In this document: positions 32,315-41,145 of the stretch, in pieces | How the letters are laid out: each line of letters begins with the position of its first letter | Position numbering within the stretch: the first letter of the stretch is position 1 | Origin: Candidatus Melainabacteria bacterium | GTDB lineage: Bacteria > Cyanobacteriota > Vampirovibrionia > Obscuribacterales > Obscuribacteraceae | Direction of reading: 5' to 3' | Length of the DNA: 45,122 bases | NCBI GenBank assembly: GCA_003151275.1 | Contig: PLXC01000112.1 | Location: forward strand, 1 to 45,122 | Program-made: the position numbers and the translations under genes | The notes under the pieces: model-generated | Told to the model about the DNA's origin: nothing | The model's input: only the letters and a program-made list of their open reading frames with translations | Databases searched by the model: none

Positions 32315-34984
32315 TCAATCCAAGTGCTTAACGAATTTGACGACATCTAACTCAGAGAGCTTTTTCAAGTTCTCGATTTTTATTTTGCCGATCGCATCCG
32401 TGGCAGTCTTCTTCTTGAGTTGGAACCCAGCGTCCTTCAGCTTTTTCAGAGTCTCTTCCGATAAATCGGTGAGTACAACTGACACCTCAACGTTATCTTT
32501 GTCGAGTCCCTTAAAAGTTGGTTGCGGTTTTCCATCCGCTTTTGCACTAAGCAATTGTTGTAGCAGTGCATCAAGCTTGACCGACTTATCTGCGCCTGGG
32601 GCGTCAAGCTTGGCAGATTTGTCTTTGTGCGGAAATTCCTTCTTCTGTTCCTCGTTATTTGCGTCTGCGGCACTTATTTCACGAGGTTGAGCCTTAGGAC
32701 TCGCGCTTTCTTCTTGAAGTGCTAGTCCTTTAACACCAGTCGAGCTACCATACAGGTTTCCGCCTGCACTTTTTGCCATTGAAGACATCGGTAAGGGGCT
32801 CTGCGCCATAGAGTAGTGCGCATAGTGCGCATGTAATCCACCACCACCACCACTGCCACCCCTCATATTTCCTGCAGACATTAACATGGGCGCGGAGGCC
32901 GGACGATTGGAGAAGAAGCCGTTGGAATTGCCGCGACGTGCATCGCCAAACACTCCTTCTCGGTCGACACCTTCAGGCATTTCGACCGGCACCACCACAG
33001 TTTGCGAAGCACCGTTTTTGGTGACAGTCTTTTCTTCCACTGCGACGAATGATGTGTAGTTCGTCATGATGTGGTGATCCAATGCCGTCTTGATAATTTC
33101 ATCCTTCAACTCTTTATTGACGCTGCCGCTTTGCGCGCCTTGATAGTCCTCCGCCATCAGCCTGTCCACCTTAGCTCGCGCCCAGATTGATCCCAGCACT
33201 TCATTGTTGTGATTGATTTCGGGGAAGTTGACTGCCAAAGTTTGCTTATACGGCTTGCCGGCAGAATATCCTGTTAGCGTTACTGTGCCGGCTCCCGGTT
33301 TGATATATCTTCCTTTGAAGTAGAGCGGCTTTTCTGCCCAGACATCGCTAACTTCTTTTGGAAATACTTCTTTTACTTCTAGTTTTCCGAAGTCTATTGA
33401 TACATCAGTGAGCACGGGCGATGAAATGCGGTCATAGAATTTCTTGCCGACTTCTGCGCCAGATGTGTTGAGCAAGACATAATCAGCCTCACCACCGCCC
33501 TCAGTAGCGATGCCATCGATTAGTGTTCTGTTGACACTGTTGCCGGTGCCAAACGAAAACCATCGCGAGCTGGTTCGATGTTTTTTGATCAATCCTAAAA
33601 TTTCAAGGTCATTGCCGACAAACCCATCGGTCATGAAAGTGACAATGCGTAATCTATGATCATCAGCGGGAATTGCGCAGGCTTTTTCAACTGCAGGCCC
33701 CATCCAGGTTCCACCATTCGCCTCGAGTTCTTCGATGAACTTGTTTGCCCGTGCTTTTCGTTCTCCGTTTACCGGTTGCGGCTGTTCGAATAGCAATTTT
33801 TGCTGATTGCTGAAGGCGATTATCTGAAATGTGTCCTGTGGGTTCATATGATCCACAATGTAGCTCAGTGTCTCTTTGGCTTTCTGAAGTGGCGCACCGC
33901 GTTGAGAGCCGGAGCAATCGATTAAAAAGATCATTTCTTTGGGAGCGACCTTTTCGACAGTGACACGTTTTGGTGGCAGTAACATCAACGTGAAATATCC
34001 GCTTTCAGTCTTGGCGTCACGATACGTTAGGTAGCCACTCTTTAAGTCATCACCCGCAACATCCCAACTAAGCACGAAATCTTTGTTAGGAATTGCCTCC
34101 TTGTCTTTCAAGGTAACTTTCGCTTCGTCTTTGCCAACGTTGGACACAGTCACTTCGTGCAGCTTCGAGCTGACGTTGTGAATCGGCACGCCCGCATCAA
34201 CGTCAACATCGATAGAGATGTCGTGACCCGCTCGCGTGTTAGGTGGTGTTACAGGCGGTGTTATTTTGGATGCATCAGGAACTTGAGTGGTGTCTGGTGC
34301 CCAGCCGGTGCCTTCTTTTCCGGTCGGGTCGCCTGGAATGAATCGAGGTCCCACGACCGTCGGGAATGTATATGTAAATCGGCCTGCATCATACTTTAGA
34401 AGCTCAACATAAGTCAGAGTAATGTCGATGCTCGCACCCGGCTCAATGTTAGCCACTGATTGAGTGAAGATATTGGTGCGCTCTTGATCCAAGAGAGAAG
34501 CCACGTGACCTTGGGCTCTCGCTTCGTCGTAGATTTTTCGAGCTTCTTCTTTCTTTTTGATCGTGCCGCGAATCAGGCGGTTGCCCACTTTCATTGTCAT
34601 GCTATCGACAGCGCCACTTTCGGACAACGGGAAGGTGTAGATCGCTTCAATTTTGTCTTTATAAGGGTTGGTGAAAGTCTGTTTTACCGTTACTCGGGCA
34701 ACATAACCGGCAATTTTGGTGGAGACGCTCGTATGTTTCAACGGGCACTGTCCTACAGTTTTGCCCAGGCTCGACATCGCTAAAAGCGTCCCTGAACCGA
34801 TCGAACGCTGTGAATCTTTCTTCCCTTCGGTATTCGAGGTTGTGGCCGCCTGCGCCGCAGGCAGAAGCATGCCAACGCTTGATGAACTGCACAGCGAGAG
34901 TAGAGTCGTATTGATTAAGAGGAATTTGCTCACTTTACTCATTGCCTGCACCTTCGTGTGTTTAGAGCCATCCATGTGTCTCAT
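32315..34984 (-). CDS. Exported VIT and von Willebrand factor A domain protein
   Basis: This 889-aa protein has an N-terminal hydrophobic signal segment (about 20-46, ending AAQA). A VIT domain (about 80-210) follows, similar to inter-alpha-trypsin inhibitor heavy chains. A VWA domain (about 350-530) has an intact MIDAS: DCSGS at 356-360, TWMGP and MTDG. A Gly-rich and low-complexity linker then leads to a charged C-terminal region (about 770-889) with a helical LKKLKDAG pattern. VWA domains bind divalent metal and ligands, so a surface or periplasmic adhesion or assembly role is likely (family inference). ATG 34984 has AGAGG at 9-base spacing; ATG 34942 is an alternative directly before the signal sequence. 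Confidence 0.9.
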   Translation of the reverse strand: MRHMDGSKHTKVQAMSKVSKFLLINTTLLSLCSSSSVGMLLPAAQAATTSNTEGKKDSQRSIGSGTLLAMSSLGKTVGQCPLKHTSVSTKIAGYVARVTVKQTFTNPYKDKIEAIYTFPLSESGAVDSMTMKVGNRLIRGTIKKKEEARKIYDEARAQGHVASLLDQERTNIFTQSVANIEPGASIDITLTYVELLKYDAGRFTYTFPTVVGPRFIPGDPTGKEGTGWAPDTTQVPDASKITPPVTPPNTRAGHDISIDVDVDAGVPIHNVSSKLHEVTVSNVGKDEAKVTLKDKEAIPNKDFVLSWDVAGDDLKSGYLTYRDAKTESGYFTLMLLPPKRVTVEKVAPKEMIFLIDCSGSQRGAPLQKAKETLSYIVDHMNPQDTFQIIAFSNQQKLLFEQPQPVNGERKARANKFIEELEANGGTWMGPAVEKACAIPADDHRLRIVTFMTDGFVGNDLEILGLIKKHRTSSRWFSFGTGNSVNRTLIDGIATEGGGEADYVLLNTSGAEVGKKFYDRISSPVLTDVSIDFGKLEVKEVFPKEVSDVWAEKPLYFKGRYIKPGAGTVTLTGYSAGKPYKQTLAVNFPEINHNNEVLGSIWARAKVDRLMAEDYQGAQSGSVNKELKDEIIKTALDHHIMTNYTSFVAVEEKTVTKNGASQTVVVPVEMPEGVDREGVFGDARRGNSNGFFSNRPASAPMLMSAGNMRGGSGGGGGLHAHYAHYSMAQSPLPMSSMAKSAGGNLYGSSTGVKGLALQEESASPKAQPREISAADANNEEQKKEFPHKDKSAKLDAPGADKSVKLDALLQQLLSAKADGKPQPTFKGLDKDNVEVSVVLTDLSEETLKKLKDAGFQLKKKTATDAIGKIKIENLKKLSELDVVKFVKHLD

Positions 34985-35221
34985 ATCTTTCTACCTCTTA
35001 TATACGCCATTAACGCCAGCGTAGCCCACCTGATCACCAAGACCCATAGGGTTATGGATAGAGAGCGCTCAGGTACATCACTCTAAGAACTAACGCTATA
35101 TGGTGAGTTGGAGCAGAAAACATGGTCTTGAATCCGCCCTATGAGGGATAGCGTGCTTCGGCCGGATCAACGATGTTATTAACAGGTCTTCAATCTGGGA
35201 TGAAGTCCAATGGAGTTATCA

Positions 35222-35647
35222 ATGCGAAGAAGTTTTATTGACATTATCCGGGGATTGTATCATTCTCTCAGTCACCAAGATTCTGAACAGCCGGTTGAAC
35301 TGCGAGTGGAAAACGCACGCATGTCTCAAACGAGACTTAAGGCGTTGAAGCCAAACGATTCGAGCATGGACTATAAAATGCCCATGGCCGTGCCGATTGA
35401 CGCCACTGATCCAACCACCTTATCGAAGCGGGTAACTACCCTTGCAGGCATGAGCCACTATCGATTAGCAGCGCTTGCAGCCATTTTGCCGCCCGACAGG
35501 TCTGACGAGTTTGAAAGTGAAGTTTCGTTTGAAGATGGGGTCGTAGAGGCTTCGCGGTCAGAGTACGAACCAACGATTCCTGTTGTCGCTGACGACGAGT
35601 TTATCGATGAATCAGAATTAGAACGATGCGCAGCTCTAGCCTATTGA
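35222..35647 (+). CDS. Hypothetical acidic protein (141 aa)
   Basis: The frame is open to ATG 35210, but ATG 35222 is preceded by GGAG at 6-base spacing, so translation probably starts MRRSFIDIIRGLYHS. No signal peptide or TM segment. The middle is Ala/Leu/Pro-rich (YRLAALAAILPPD). The C-terminal 45 residues are strongly acidic (DDEFIDESELER). No family recognised. It overlaps the convergent gene at 35641 by seven bases. Confidence 0.6.
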   Translation: MRRSFIDIIRGLYHSLSHQDSEQPVELRVENARMSQTRLKALKPNDSSMDYKMPMAVPIDATDPTTLSKRVTTLAGMSHYRLAALAAILPPDRSDEFESEVSFEDGVVEASRSEYEPTIPVVADDEFIDESELERCAALAY

Positions 35648-36198
35648 GACAGATCTCTGAAAACAAAGATGACACTATTGGTGGTGTGATCGATTATCGG
35701 TTTGCCGTCTAATCCACAAGCTCGAACAGCAAATAAATTCTCGGAATTGTGCATGATGCTGATAGTTCCTGGTGGACCTGTCCATGATTTGGGCGGTCGT
35801 TTGGCAAGAGCGTCTGTGCCATTGCGCGATAGTCCATAATCTGGCAGCAGTTGATATTGAACATACTGAGGCGAGTTGGCCGGCAACTCTTTGGCCAGCA
35901 ATTCGTTTTCCGAGTAAGGGTTCTTGATTTTACTTAGTCTGGCGCTTGCGTCAAAATCTTCCAGTTCGGAGGCACTTTCTGGAAATTTCTTAAAACGTCG
36001 ATGATAGCGTGAAAGCGTGTCGCTCAGCCGCGTCATGCAATCAATCATTTTTCCATCAGCTGCCTTGTTGCCATTTTGTGCTTCAAGCAGGAGGCGATAG
36101 AGTTCGGCGGGAGGCGCTGAATAACTACATGGCGCACCAAGCATGGTGCACGAAAGTATTGCCCAAATTAGTCTGTTCAGCCGCGGAGCAGGGAGCAT
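35641..36198 (-). CDS. Exported hypothetical protein (185 aa)
   Basis: An N-terminal signal segment (RLIWAILSCTMLGAPCSYSA) precedes APPAELYRLLLE. The Cys residues around 17-24 could allow a lipoprotein reading, but a cleavable signal after SYSA fits better. Conserved Cys and Pro residues in the mature part (CMTRLSDTLSRYHRRFKKFP; MHNSENLFAVRACGLDGKP) give no known family. It follows the 90-aa gene at 36208 by nine bases on the same strand, so they form an operon. It overlaps the convergent gene at 35647 by seven bases. Confidence 0.7.
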   Translation of the reverse strand: MLPAPRLNRLIWAILSCTMLGAPCSYSAPPAELYRLLLEAQNGNKAADGKMIDCMTRLSDTLSRYHRRFKKFPESASELEDFDASARLSKIKNPYSENELLAKELPANSPQYVQYQLLPDYGLSRNGTDALAKRPPKSWTGPPGTISIMHNSENLFAVRACGLDGKPIIDHTTNSVIFVFRDLSQ

Positions 36199-36207
36199 CC
36201 ATTAAGT

Positions 36208-36480
36208 CTAATGATGAACGCCGACAGTCGTGTCTTGTTCAAGTTCATCTAACCAATTCTTCGGCAGCTCGACTGAAGACTTTCCTTCCAGCAGGGCAAC
36301 TTCTTTCAAATCCCAGAGATACTCAAACAAACCTTCTTGCGAGAAGGATTTTGAACTGCGCATGTCAGTTGCCGTGTGCAACCGGTTATAAACTCTGTTC
36401 AATCGATCTTTCAATATGTCAGTAGTCACAGTGACCAATTTTTCATTGCGAACGCCGCCGTTCAATTTAGAACTGCCCAT
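36208..36480 (-). CDS. Small hypothetical protein (90 aa)
   Basis: ATG 36480 is preceded by AGAGG at 7-base spacing. Helical, no TM or signal sequence. The segment FEYLWDLKEVALLEGKSS lies mid-protein, and KNWLDELEQDT near the end. No family recognised. It lies nine bases upstream of the exported protein at 35641, so the two are probably co-transcribed. Confidence 0.6.
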   Translation of the reverse strand: MGSSKLNGGVRNEKLVTVTTDILKDRLNRVYNRLHTATDMRSSKSFSQEGLFEYLWDLKEVALLEGKSSVELPKNWLDELEQDTTVGVHH

Positions 36481-36667
36481 AGCCTCACCTCTTATACGAC
36501 TCTAAGACTGATATTCCCTGAAAGATCGAAAATTCTCGCAAAGGCTGATGTCAAGGGGCTTTCGAATCAAAAGATTTTACTCGCCCGCTCAAAACTGGCA
36601 CCATTGGTCATATCACTTGGTAATTCCAGCTAGCAATGACGGAACTGGAGCGTGGCCGTTGCTCCAA

Positions 36668-36703
36668 GGGCTAGATGCCGGCAGGGCTGCCGGCATCTAG
36701 CCC
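36668..36703. repeat. 36-base near-perfect inverted repeat
   Basis: Arms GGGCTAGATGCCGGCAG and CTGCCGGCATCTAGCCC (17 bases each) flank a GG centre. A related TGCCGGCAG core recurs in the gap at 40155-40176, suggesting a dispersed REP-like element. No T-tract follows on either side, so termination is uncertain. Confidence 0.7.
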
Positions 36704-36750
36704 AGGCTAGGCGCTGGCGCTCTTAGGCTAATGTTCATTGCCGATCAACG

Positions 36751-36779
36751 AAAAACCGCCCCCGCCTTATGCAGTGGGG
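36751..36779 (-). terminator. Intrinsic terminator of rpsU
   Basis: On the minus strand, CCCC (36779-36776) pairs with GGGG (36763-36760), a few bases before TTTTT (36755-36751). It begins about 30 bases after the rpsU stop. The stem is short (4 bp plus a possible internal GC pair). Confidence 0.55.
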
Positions 36780-36809
36780 ACGTTGAATAATGCACGAATT
36801 GGAAAGTCG

Positions 36810-36983
36810 CTAGGAGCGCCGCTTGCGAGCAGCTTCAGCTTTGCGTTTACGCTTGACGCTGGGCTTCTCGTATCTTTCTCTACGCTTGATTTCTGACAAA
36901 ATGCCGGCTTTTTGAATCTTCTTCTTGAAGCGCTTCAACGCGGCTTCAATGCTTTCACCTTCGGCAACTCTAACCTCAGACAA
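36810..36983 (-). CDS. rpsU: Small ribosomal subunit protein bS21
   Basis: The 57 residues beginning (M)[18 protein letters not shown] and continuing [20 protein letters not shown] match bS21, which helps mRNA-16S rRNA pairing in the 30S subunit. The C-terminus is Arg/Lys-rich. The start is TTG 36983, with no in-frame ATG upstream. A very strong GGGGGAGG lies just before it, close to the start. It was missed by a 60-codon cutoff. It lies 284 bases after the EF-G-like gene on the same strand, so the two translation-related genes may be loosely linked. Confidence 0.96.
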   Translation of the reverse strand: MSEVRVAEGESIEAALKRFKKKIQKAGILSEIKRRERYEKPSVKRKRKAEAARKRRS

Positions 36984-37267
36984 AGGTCCTCCCCCTTCAA
37001 GAGAAACAGTAAATATAAGCTTTTACAATGGCACGATCTTAGCATTTAAGACCTGAGCGAACAACAAAGCGCTAACAACATCCAGTCTGTAAGCGATTTT
37101 AGCTTCTGACTGATTGCCAGATGACGCGCAGGACAGGGAAATGCCTGATTCACATTTCTAATTAACCGCGCCGGGCAAGAGACCATCAAGGTCTAGTGTT
37201 GTTGGCTGACTTAAATCGAAGCACGCCGGACGCCTGCGCTCCAGCTCCCACGTGGACTGGAGATGAC

Positions 37268-39346
37268 TCAGTGCGCAGCCTCGACGGCTGCTGTGTGTTG
37301 AGAGACAAGCTCTTGGGATAAGGTCGGCGGCACAGGTGAAAGGTGCGAAAACTTCCAGACATAGTAGCCAAGCCCTTGTGAAAGCGTTCGCAACTCAATG
37401 ATGTAATCCCACAGTTCGCCCTGCGGTATGTGCGCACTGACTTCGTCCCATCCCTGGCGGTTTATGTCAGGTCCGTAACCAAGAATGTGTCCACGTAATC
37501 CATTCATCTGCCCCAGCACACCTGACGTGTAGGCGCTGGGCACGCTTATTTTGACTTCGGCAATCGGCTCCAGAATAACCGGATGAGCCTTGTTTAGACC
37601 TTCTCGCATGGCTAGAATCGCCGCCATCCTAAAGGACATTTCGTCGCTGTCGACATCATGATAAGAACCGTCGTACAAGTTGACTGACACGTCTACGACA
37701 GGGAAACCGGCTAAGGGACCTCTTCCTAGCGCTTCCATAACGCCCTTTTCAACGCCAGGAATGTATTGGCGGGGCACTGATCCACCGACGATTGATTCGG
37801 TAAACTTGCTGCCTGCACCGCGCTCAAGCGCTTCAATCTTTAAATACACGTCTCCGAACTGACCCTTGCCACCAGTTTGCTTCTTGTGTCGCCCGTGGGC
37901 GTCAGCCTTGCCTTGAATCGATTCCTTATACGCAATTTGAGGACGTGAGCTATCGAGAGAAATGTGGTATTTGCGTTCCAGACGTTGGCGAGAAAGCGTC
38001 AAATGCACTTCGCCTTGCCCGTACAAACAATATTCGTGCGTGTCAGGATCTCTATCCACTTTGAGTACTGGATCTTCTTCAACTAACTTGGAGAGCAACG
38101 TCGAAAGTTTTGCTTCGTCGTTGCGATTTTTTGGCGCAATGGCCAGCGAATAAAGCGGTGGCGGCATGTCAGGAACGGGCATTAATTGTGTTTCCTTGTC
38201 AGTGACAAGAGTGTCTCCGCTGCGTGGTGTGTCTAAGCGTGCAATCGCTACAATTGAGCCGGGACCGGCGTTTCCAGCGGTGTCCTGTTTCTTGCCAGTC
38301 AAGTTGTACAAGCCACCGACTCTCTCTTTTGCTCCTGAGCGAGATATGTCCGTCAACTGCGTATCGGCTGTTATTGTGCCGGTGAAGACGCGAGTTAGAG
38401 AGAGTTTGCCTGACTGTGGATGGATGTATGTTTTGATCACTTGGGCAATTACTGGTCCATCTGCTTTGACCTGAATCGGCTTGCCGTCCTTGTCTTGATA
38501 TTCACGCTCCAGCGGATCTGGGCAAAGCGCAATGATTGCATCAAGTAAGCTGAAAACGCCAGCATCGGTCTGCGCAGAACCGACAAGGATTGGCACAATG
38601 GTTCCGGCACGGACAGCCTCTTTCAAATCTTTTTCGAGGGTTTCTTGTGGTGGATCTTTGCCCTCGAGTACCATTTCGAGCAAGGCATCATCGGTGTCTG
38701 CCAGGCTCTCGATCAGCTTTTCACGCGAAGCCTCGAGGTCGTCTTTTACATCTGCCGGTATTTCGGACTTTTCTGCTTTGCCTTGGGCACCATATTTGAA
38801 GCCTTCTTTTTTCAACACATCAACATAACCAACAAAGCTAGGACCTGAGCCAATTGGATAATGTATGGGCGCCAGAGGTCTCGGTGTTTTGGTGCCAGGC
38901 ATGTCTTTTAAAACAGACAGCGTTTCTTCGAAAACAAGATCCGGTTTATCCATTTTGTTGACAAACACTAGTCTGGAAATGCCGATTTGTTCGGTGAAGC
39001 GAAGCAAAATGTCCATCTGAATTAGCCTGTGTGCATCAGGTTCGACGACAAACACCGCTGCATCCACACCCATTAACGCCAGTTTTGTCTCTTCGTTGAA
39101 ATCGACAAACCCAGGGCAATCCAGAATGTTGAAAGTGACATCTTTGTATGTGGTGTGCGCTGCAGAGACTTGCGTCGAGATTTGTCGGGAAATCGACTCC
39201 GGTTCGTAATCCGTAGTCATCGTTCCATCCTGAATCTTGCCCCGTCGGGAAATGGCGCCCGTTAAATGCAGTATCGATTCGACTAAACTTGTTTTCCCAC
39301 TACGATTGATTCCAATAAACGCTACGTTTCGAATAGCAGTTGACAC
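37268..39346 (-). CDS. EF-G-like translation GTPase (EF-G2/FusA paralogue)
   Basis: This 692-aa protein starts at GTG 39346, which follows AAGGAG at 6-base spacing; the longer frame from TTG 39370 has no such site. The GTPase domain has G1 GINRSGKTS (12-20), G3 DCPGFVDF (usually DTPGHVDF, so the catalytic His is replaced by Phe) and G4 NKMD. Domains II to V of EF-G follow to the C-terminus. Paralogues of this type, such as Thermus EF-G2, also lack the usual His; function is uncertain but may be a slow or specialised GTPase. It is unlikely to be the main EF-G. The gene upstream on this strand is a membrane protein 208 bases away. Confidence 0.93.
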   Translation of the reverse strand: MSTAIRNVAFIGINRSGKTSLVESILHLTGAISRRGKIQDGTMTTDYEPESISRQISTQVSAAHTTYKDVTFNILDCPGFVDFNEETKLALMGVDAAVFVVEPDAHRLIQMDILLRFTEQIGISRLVFVNKMDKPDLVFEETLSVLKDMPGTKTPRPLAPIHYPIGSGPSFVGYVDVLKKEGFKYGAQGKAEKSEIPADVKDDLEASREKLIESLADTDDALLEMVLEGKDPPQETLEKDLKEAVRAGTIVPILVGSAQTDAGVFSLLDAIIALCPDPLEREYQDKDGKPIQVKADGPVIAQVIKTYIHPQSGKLSLTRVFTGTITADTQLTDISRSGAKERVGGLYNLTGKKQDTAGNAGPGSIVAIARLDTPRSGDTLVTDKETQLMPVPDMPPPLYSLAIAPKNRNDEAKLSTLLSKLVEEDPVLKVDRDPDTHEYCLYGQGEVHLTLSRQRLERKYHISLDSSRPQIAYKESIQGKADAHGRHKKQTGGKGQFGDVYLKIEALERGAGSKFTESIVGGSVPRQYIPGVEKGVMEALGRGPLAGFPVVDVSVNLYDGSYHDVDSDEMSFRMAAILAMREGLNKAHPVILEPIAEVKISVPSAYTSGVLGQMNGLRGHILGYGPDINRQGWDEVSAHIPQGELWDYIIELRTLSQGLGYYVWKFSHLSPVPPTLSQELVSQHTAAVEAAH

Positions 39347-39554
39347 GGCACTCTCCTTACTCGTTGGCAAGAGGACTGGGGATTTATAGCTTCCTCTGTC
39401 AAAAAGGGTATCGAACCTGTGTCCGTTTCAGCAAGCAGATCCAGTTCGATTTAATGTTATGACGGTTGCCAAAGCGGCTATCAGTAAGGTTTGACTCGGC
39501 AGCTCTGGCGCGGCAGTTTAAACGTTTTTGTTTCAAGCCACCTCGCTGTCAAGC

Positions 39555-40064
39555 TCACCTGACGCTGTCTGAAGCCTGGTTATACGAACCTTGGTCGTGC
39601 GAGTATTTATCTTCTTCTTTCTCGCCAACTTTAGCACCGAAGATCTTGGCCAGCGTTTTTGCTGAGCGAGGAACAATCGGAAACTGGTATCCGCTGCGGC
39701 GATTGAAGACTATAGAGTCTGCTCGACCCCATTTGAAACCGTTCATGGCGACATTCAAAGTAGCCACGCCTGGTAAGCCTGTGTAATCTGCGCCTGCTGC
39801 TAAACACAGTATGCTCAGAACCAAAAAAATTGGTGCCATAACCGCATGCACCCAGAGACCTTCGGCAGGCTTAATCAAAGATTTTTTGCCGCCTGGTAAG
39901 TGCAACAGAAACGGGGACAGCAAAGTGAATGGTAGAAATCCTTCCCAATACATGACCCGACCCTGTATCCCAGCCACGTAAGTTTTGTAGGCGAAGGAAA
40001 CACCGACCACCATCAGAAATATTCCAAAAACCAGGGCTACTGGTTGACTCATTGACGGGAGCAT
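39555..40064 (-). CDS. Integral membrane protein (169 aa), unknown
   Basis: TM segments are at about 9-27 (VALVFGIFLMVVGVSFAY), a weaker one at about 43-56, and another at about 75-93 (APIFLVLSILCLAAGA). The C-terminal 60 residues are polar and basic (RRSGYQFPIVPRSAKTL, ending in a charged tail). No family recognised. ATG 40064 is weakly supported; ATG 40052 (MSQPVAL) is also possible. The gap between this gene and the LRR gene (40065-40184) contains two short hairpins, including arms CCTGC/GCAGG at 40129-40144. Confidence 0.65.
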   Translation of the reverse strand: MLPSMSQPVALVFGIFLMVVGVSFAYKTYVAGIQGRVMYWEGFLPFTLLSPFLLHLPGGKKSLIKPAEGLWVHAVMAPIFLVLSILCLAAGADYTGLPGVATLNVAMNGFKWGRADSIVFNRRSGYQFPIVPRSAKTLAKIFGAKVGEKEEDKYSHDQGSYNQASDSVR

Positions 40065-40184
40065 AATTCTTTGGACCTGCAGTTGGAAATTGGAACAACA
40101 ACAATTTAAGTCTAACTGATAGCCGTTTCCTGCGCTAGTGCAGGCAAGGCCGCCAGCTGTCCTGCCGGCATTACAGCAGCTGCT

Positions 40185-41099
40185 TTAATACCAGTCTATT
40201 AACTTGAACCATGACGGTTGGCTGGGTTTGAAGTTAGAACGTTTGACCATGTATTCAGGTCTCGGGCTCAAGCTAAGCTGATTGATTTTAACCTTGTGGC
40301 TGTCAGAGGCTAACTTTAGGTACCATCCCCGAGTAGTTTCATTTTCCGCAGCCGGGAAGGGCAGATCCCGATGGAACAAAGTTGGCAATTTAGCTGGTTT
40401 TGCAAGAGGGAGCGTGTAGGGTGACCAAGAAATTTCGCACTCGGGCATTTGTTTTTTCAATTTTTGAAGACAGCTTTCTGTGACGTGACTCTCTTTCAAA
40501 ACCAACGTCCTCAGTTTCTTCATCGCCTGCAACTTGCGAATGCCTTTGTCGGTGACAGCCGTCCGTGAGAGCCGCAGCGTTTTCAAGTTTGTTAGCTTCG
40601 CCAAAACCCGCAATCCCTCATCGTCAACGTTCGTTCCATCCAGTTCTAAGTAATCGAGCCTTTTCAAGGCTAGAAGATATTCAAGTCCCCAACTAGTGAC
40701 GAATGCGTTCGTCAGCTGTAGGCCTCTTAACTTTGTCATCCGTTGAATGAAAAACAGTCCTCGATCAGTAATGGCAACGCCATCCATGTTTAGCCACTCG
40801 AGCTGAAGAAGATTTTCAATGTAAGTAAGTCCTGCATTGGTCACGCATTTAGCGTCGACGATATGCAGTTCGCGCAGCTGTTTCTGGCTGTATAGCTGAG
40901 CCAAAACGCTATCAGTGATGTGGTCGCCCTTCAACTCAATGCTGGTTGCATTTTGCCTGCGGCAGGAAGCAACTAGCCAGTTCAACCCATTATTCAAGCC
41001 GATTCCCTCCAGCCTGTTCTTATTGTAGTAAAGAGGTCCCTCTTTCAGTCTACATGCTTCTTTGGAATTGCGGGTCCTGAATGCGTAATCATCTTGCAC
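40185..41099 (-). CDS. Leucine-rich repeat protein (304 aa)
   Basis: Residues about 45-220 hold seven or so tandem LRRs of the ribonuclease-inhibitor type (LELDGTNVDDEGLRVLAKL; TLRLSRTAVTDKGIRKLQAM). No signal peptide or TM segment, so it is probably cytoplasmic and binds proteins through the LRR face. The C-terminal 75 residues have another composition (Pro, Lys, Trp) and no recognised domain. The start is GTG 41099 with a weak ribosome binding site. It diverges from aspS across only 46 bases. Confidence 0.85.
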   Translation of the reverse strand: MQDDYAFRTRNSKEACRLKEGPLYYNKNRLEGIGLNNGLNWLVASCRRQNATSIELKGDHITDSVLAQLYSQKQLRELHIVDAKCVTNAGLTYIENLLQLEWLNMDGVAITDRGLFFIQRMTKLRGLQLTNAFVTSWGLEYLLALKRLDYLELDGTNVDDEGLRVLAKLTNLKTLRLSRTAVTDKGIRKLQAMKKLRTLVLKESHVTESCLQKLKKQMPECEISWSPYTLPLAKPAKLPTLFHRDLPFPAAENETTRGWYLKLASDSHKVKINQLSLSPRPEYMVKRSNFKPSQPSWFKLIDWY

Positions 41100-41145
41100 T
41101 GGTCTAAAATAGGAGGTTCGGAATCATAAGACCAAGGAGCGACAC

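Larger units (their letters stand above)
36481..36809. other. Gap with inverted repeats, no gene
   Basis: These 329 bases lie between rpsU and the 90-aa gene, all on the minus strand, and have no convincing ORF. They contain the rpsU terminator (36751-36779), a 36-base inverted repeat (36668-36703) and a weaker hairpin GGAGC/GCTCC at about 36645-36665. Confidence 0.6.
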
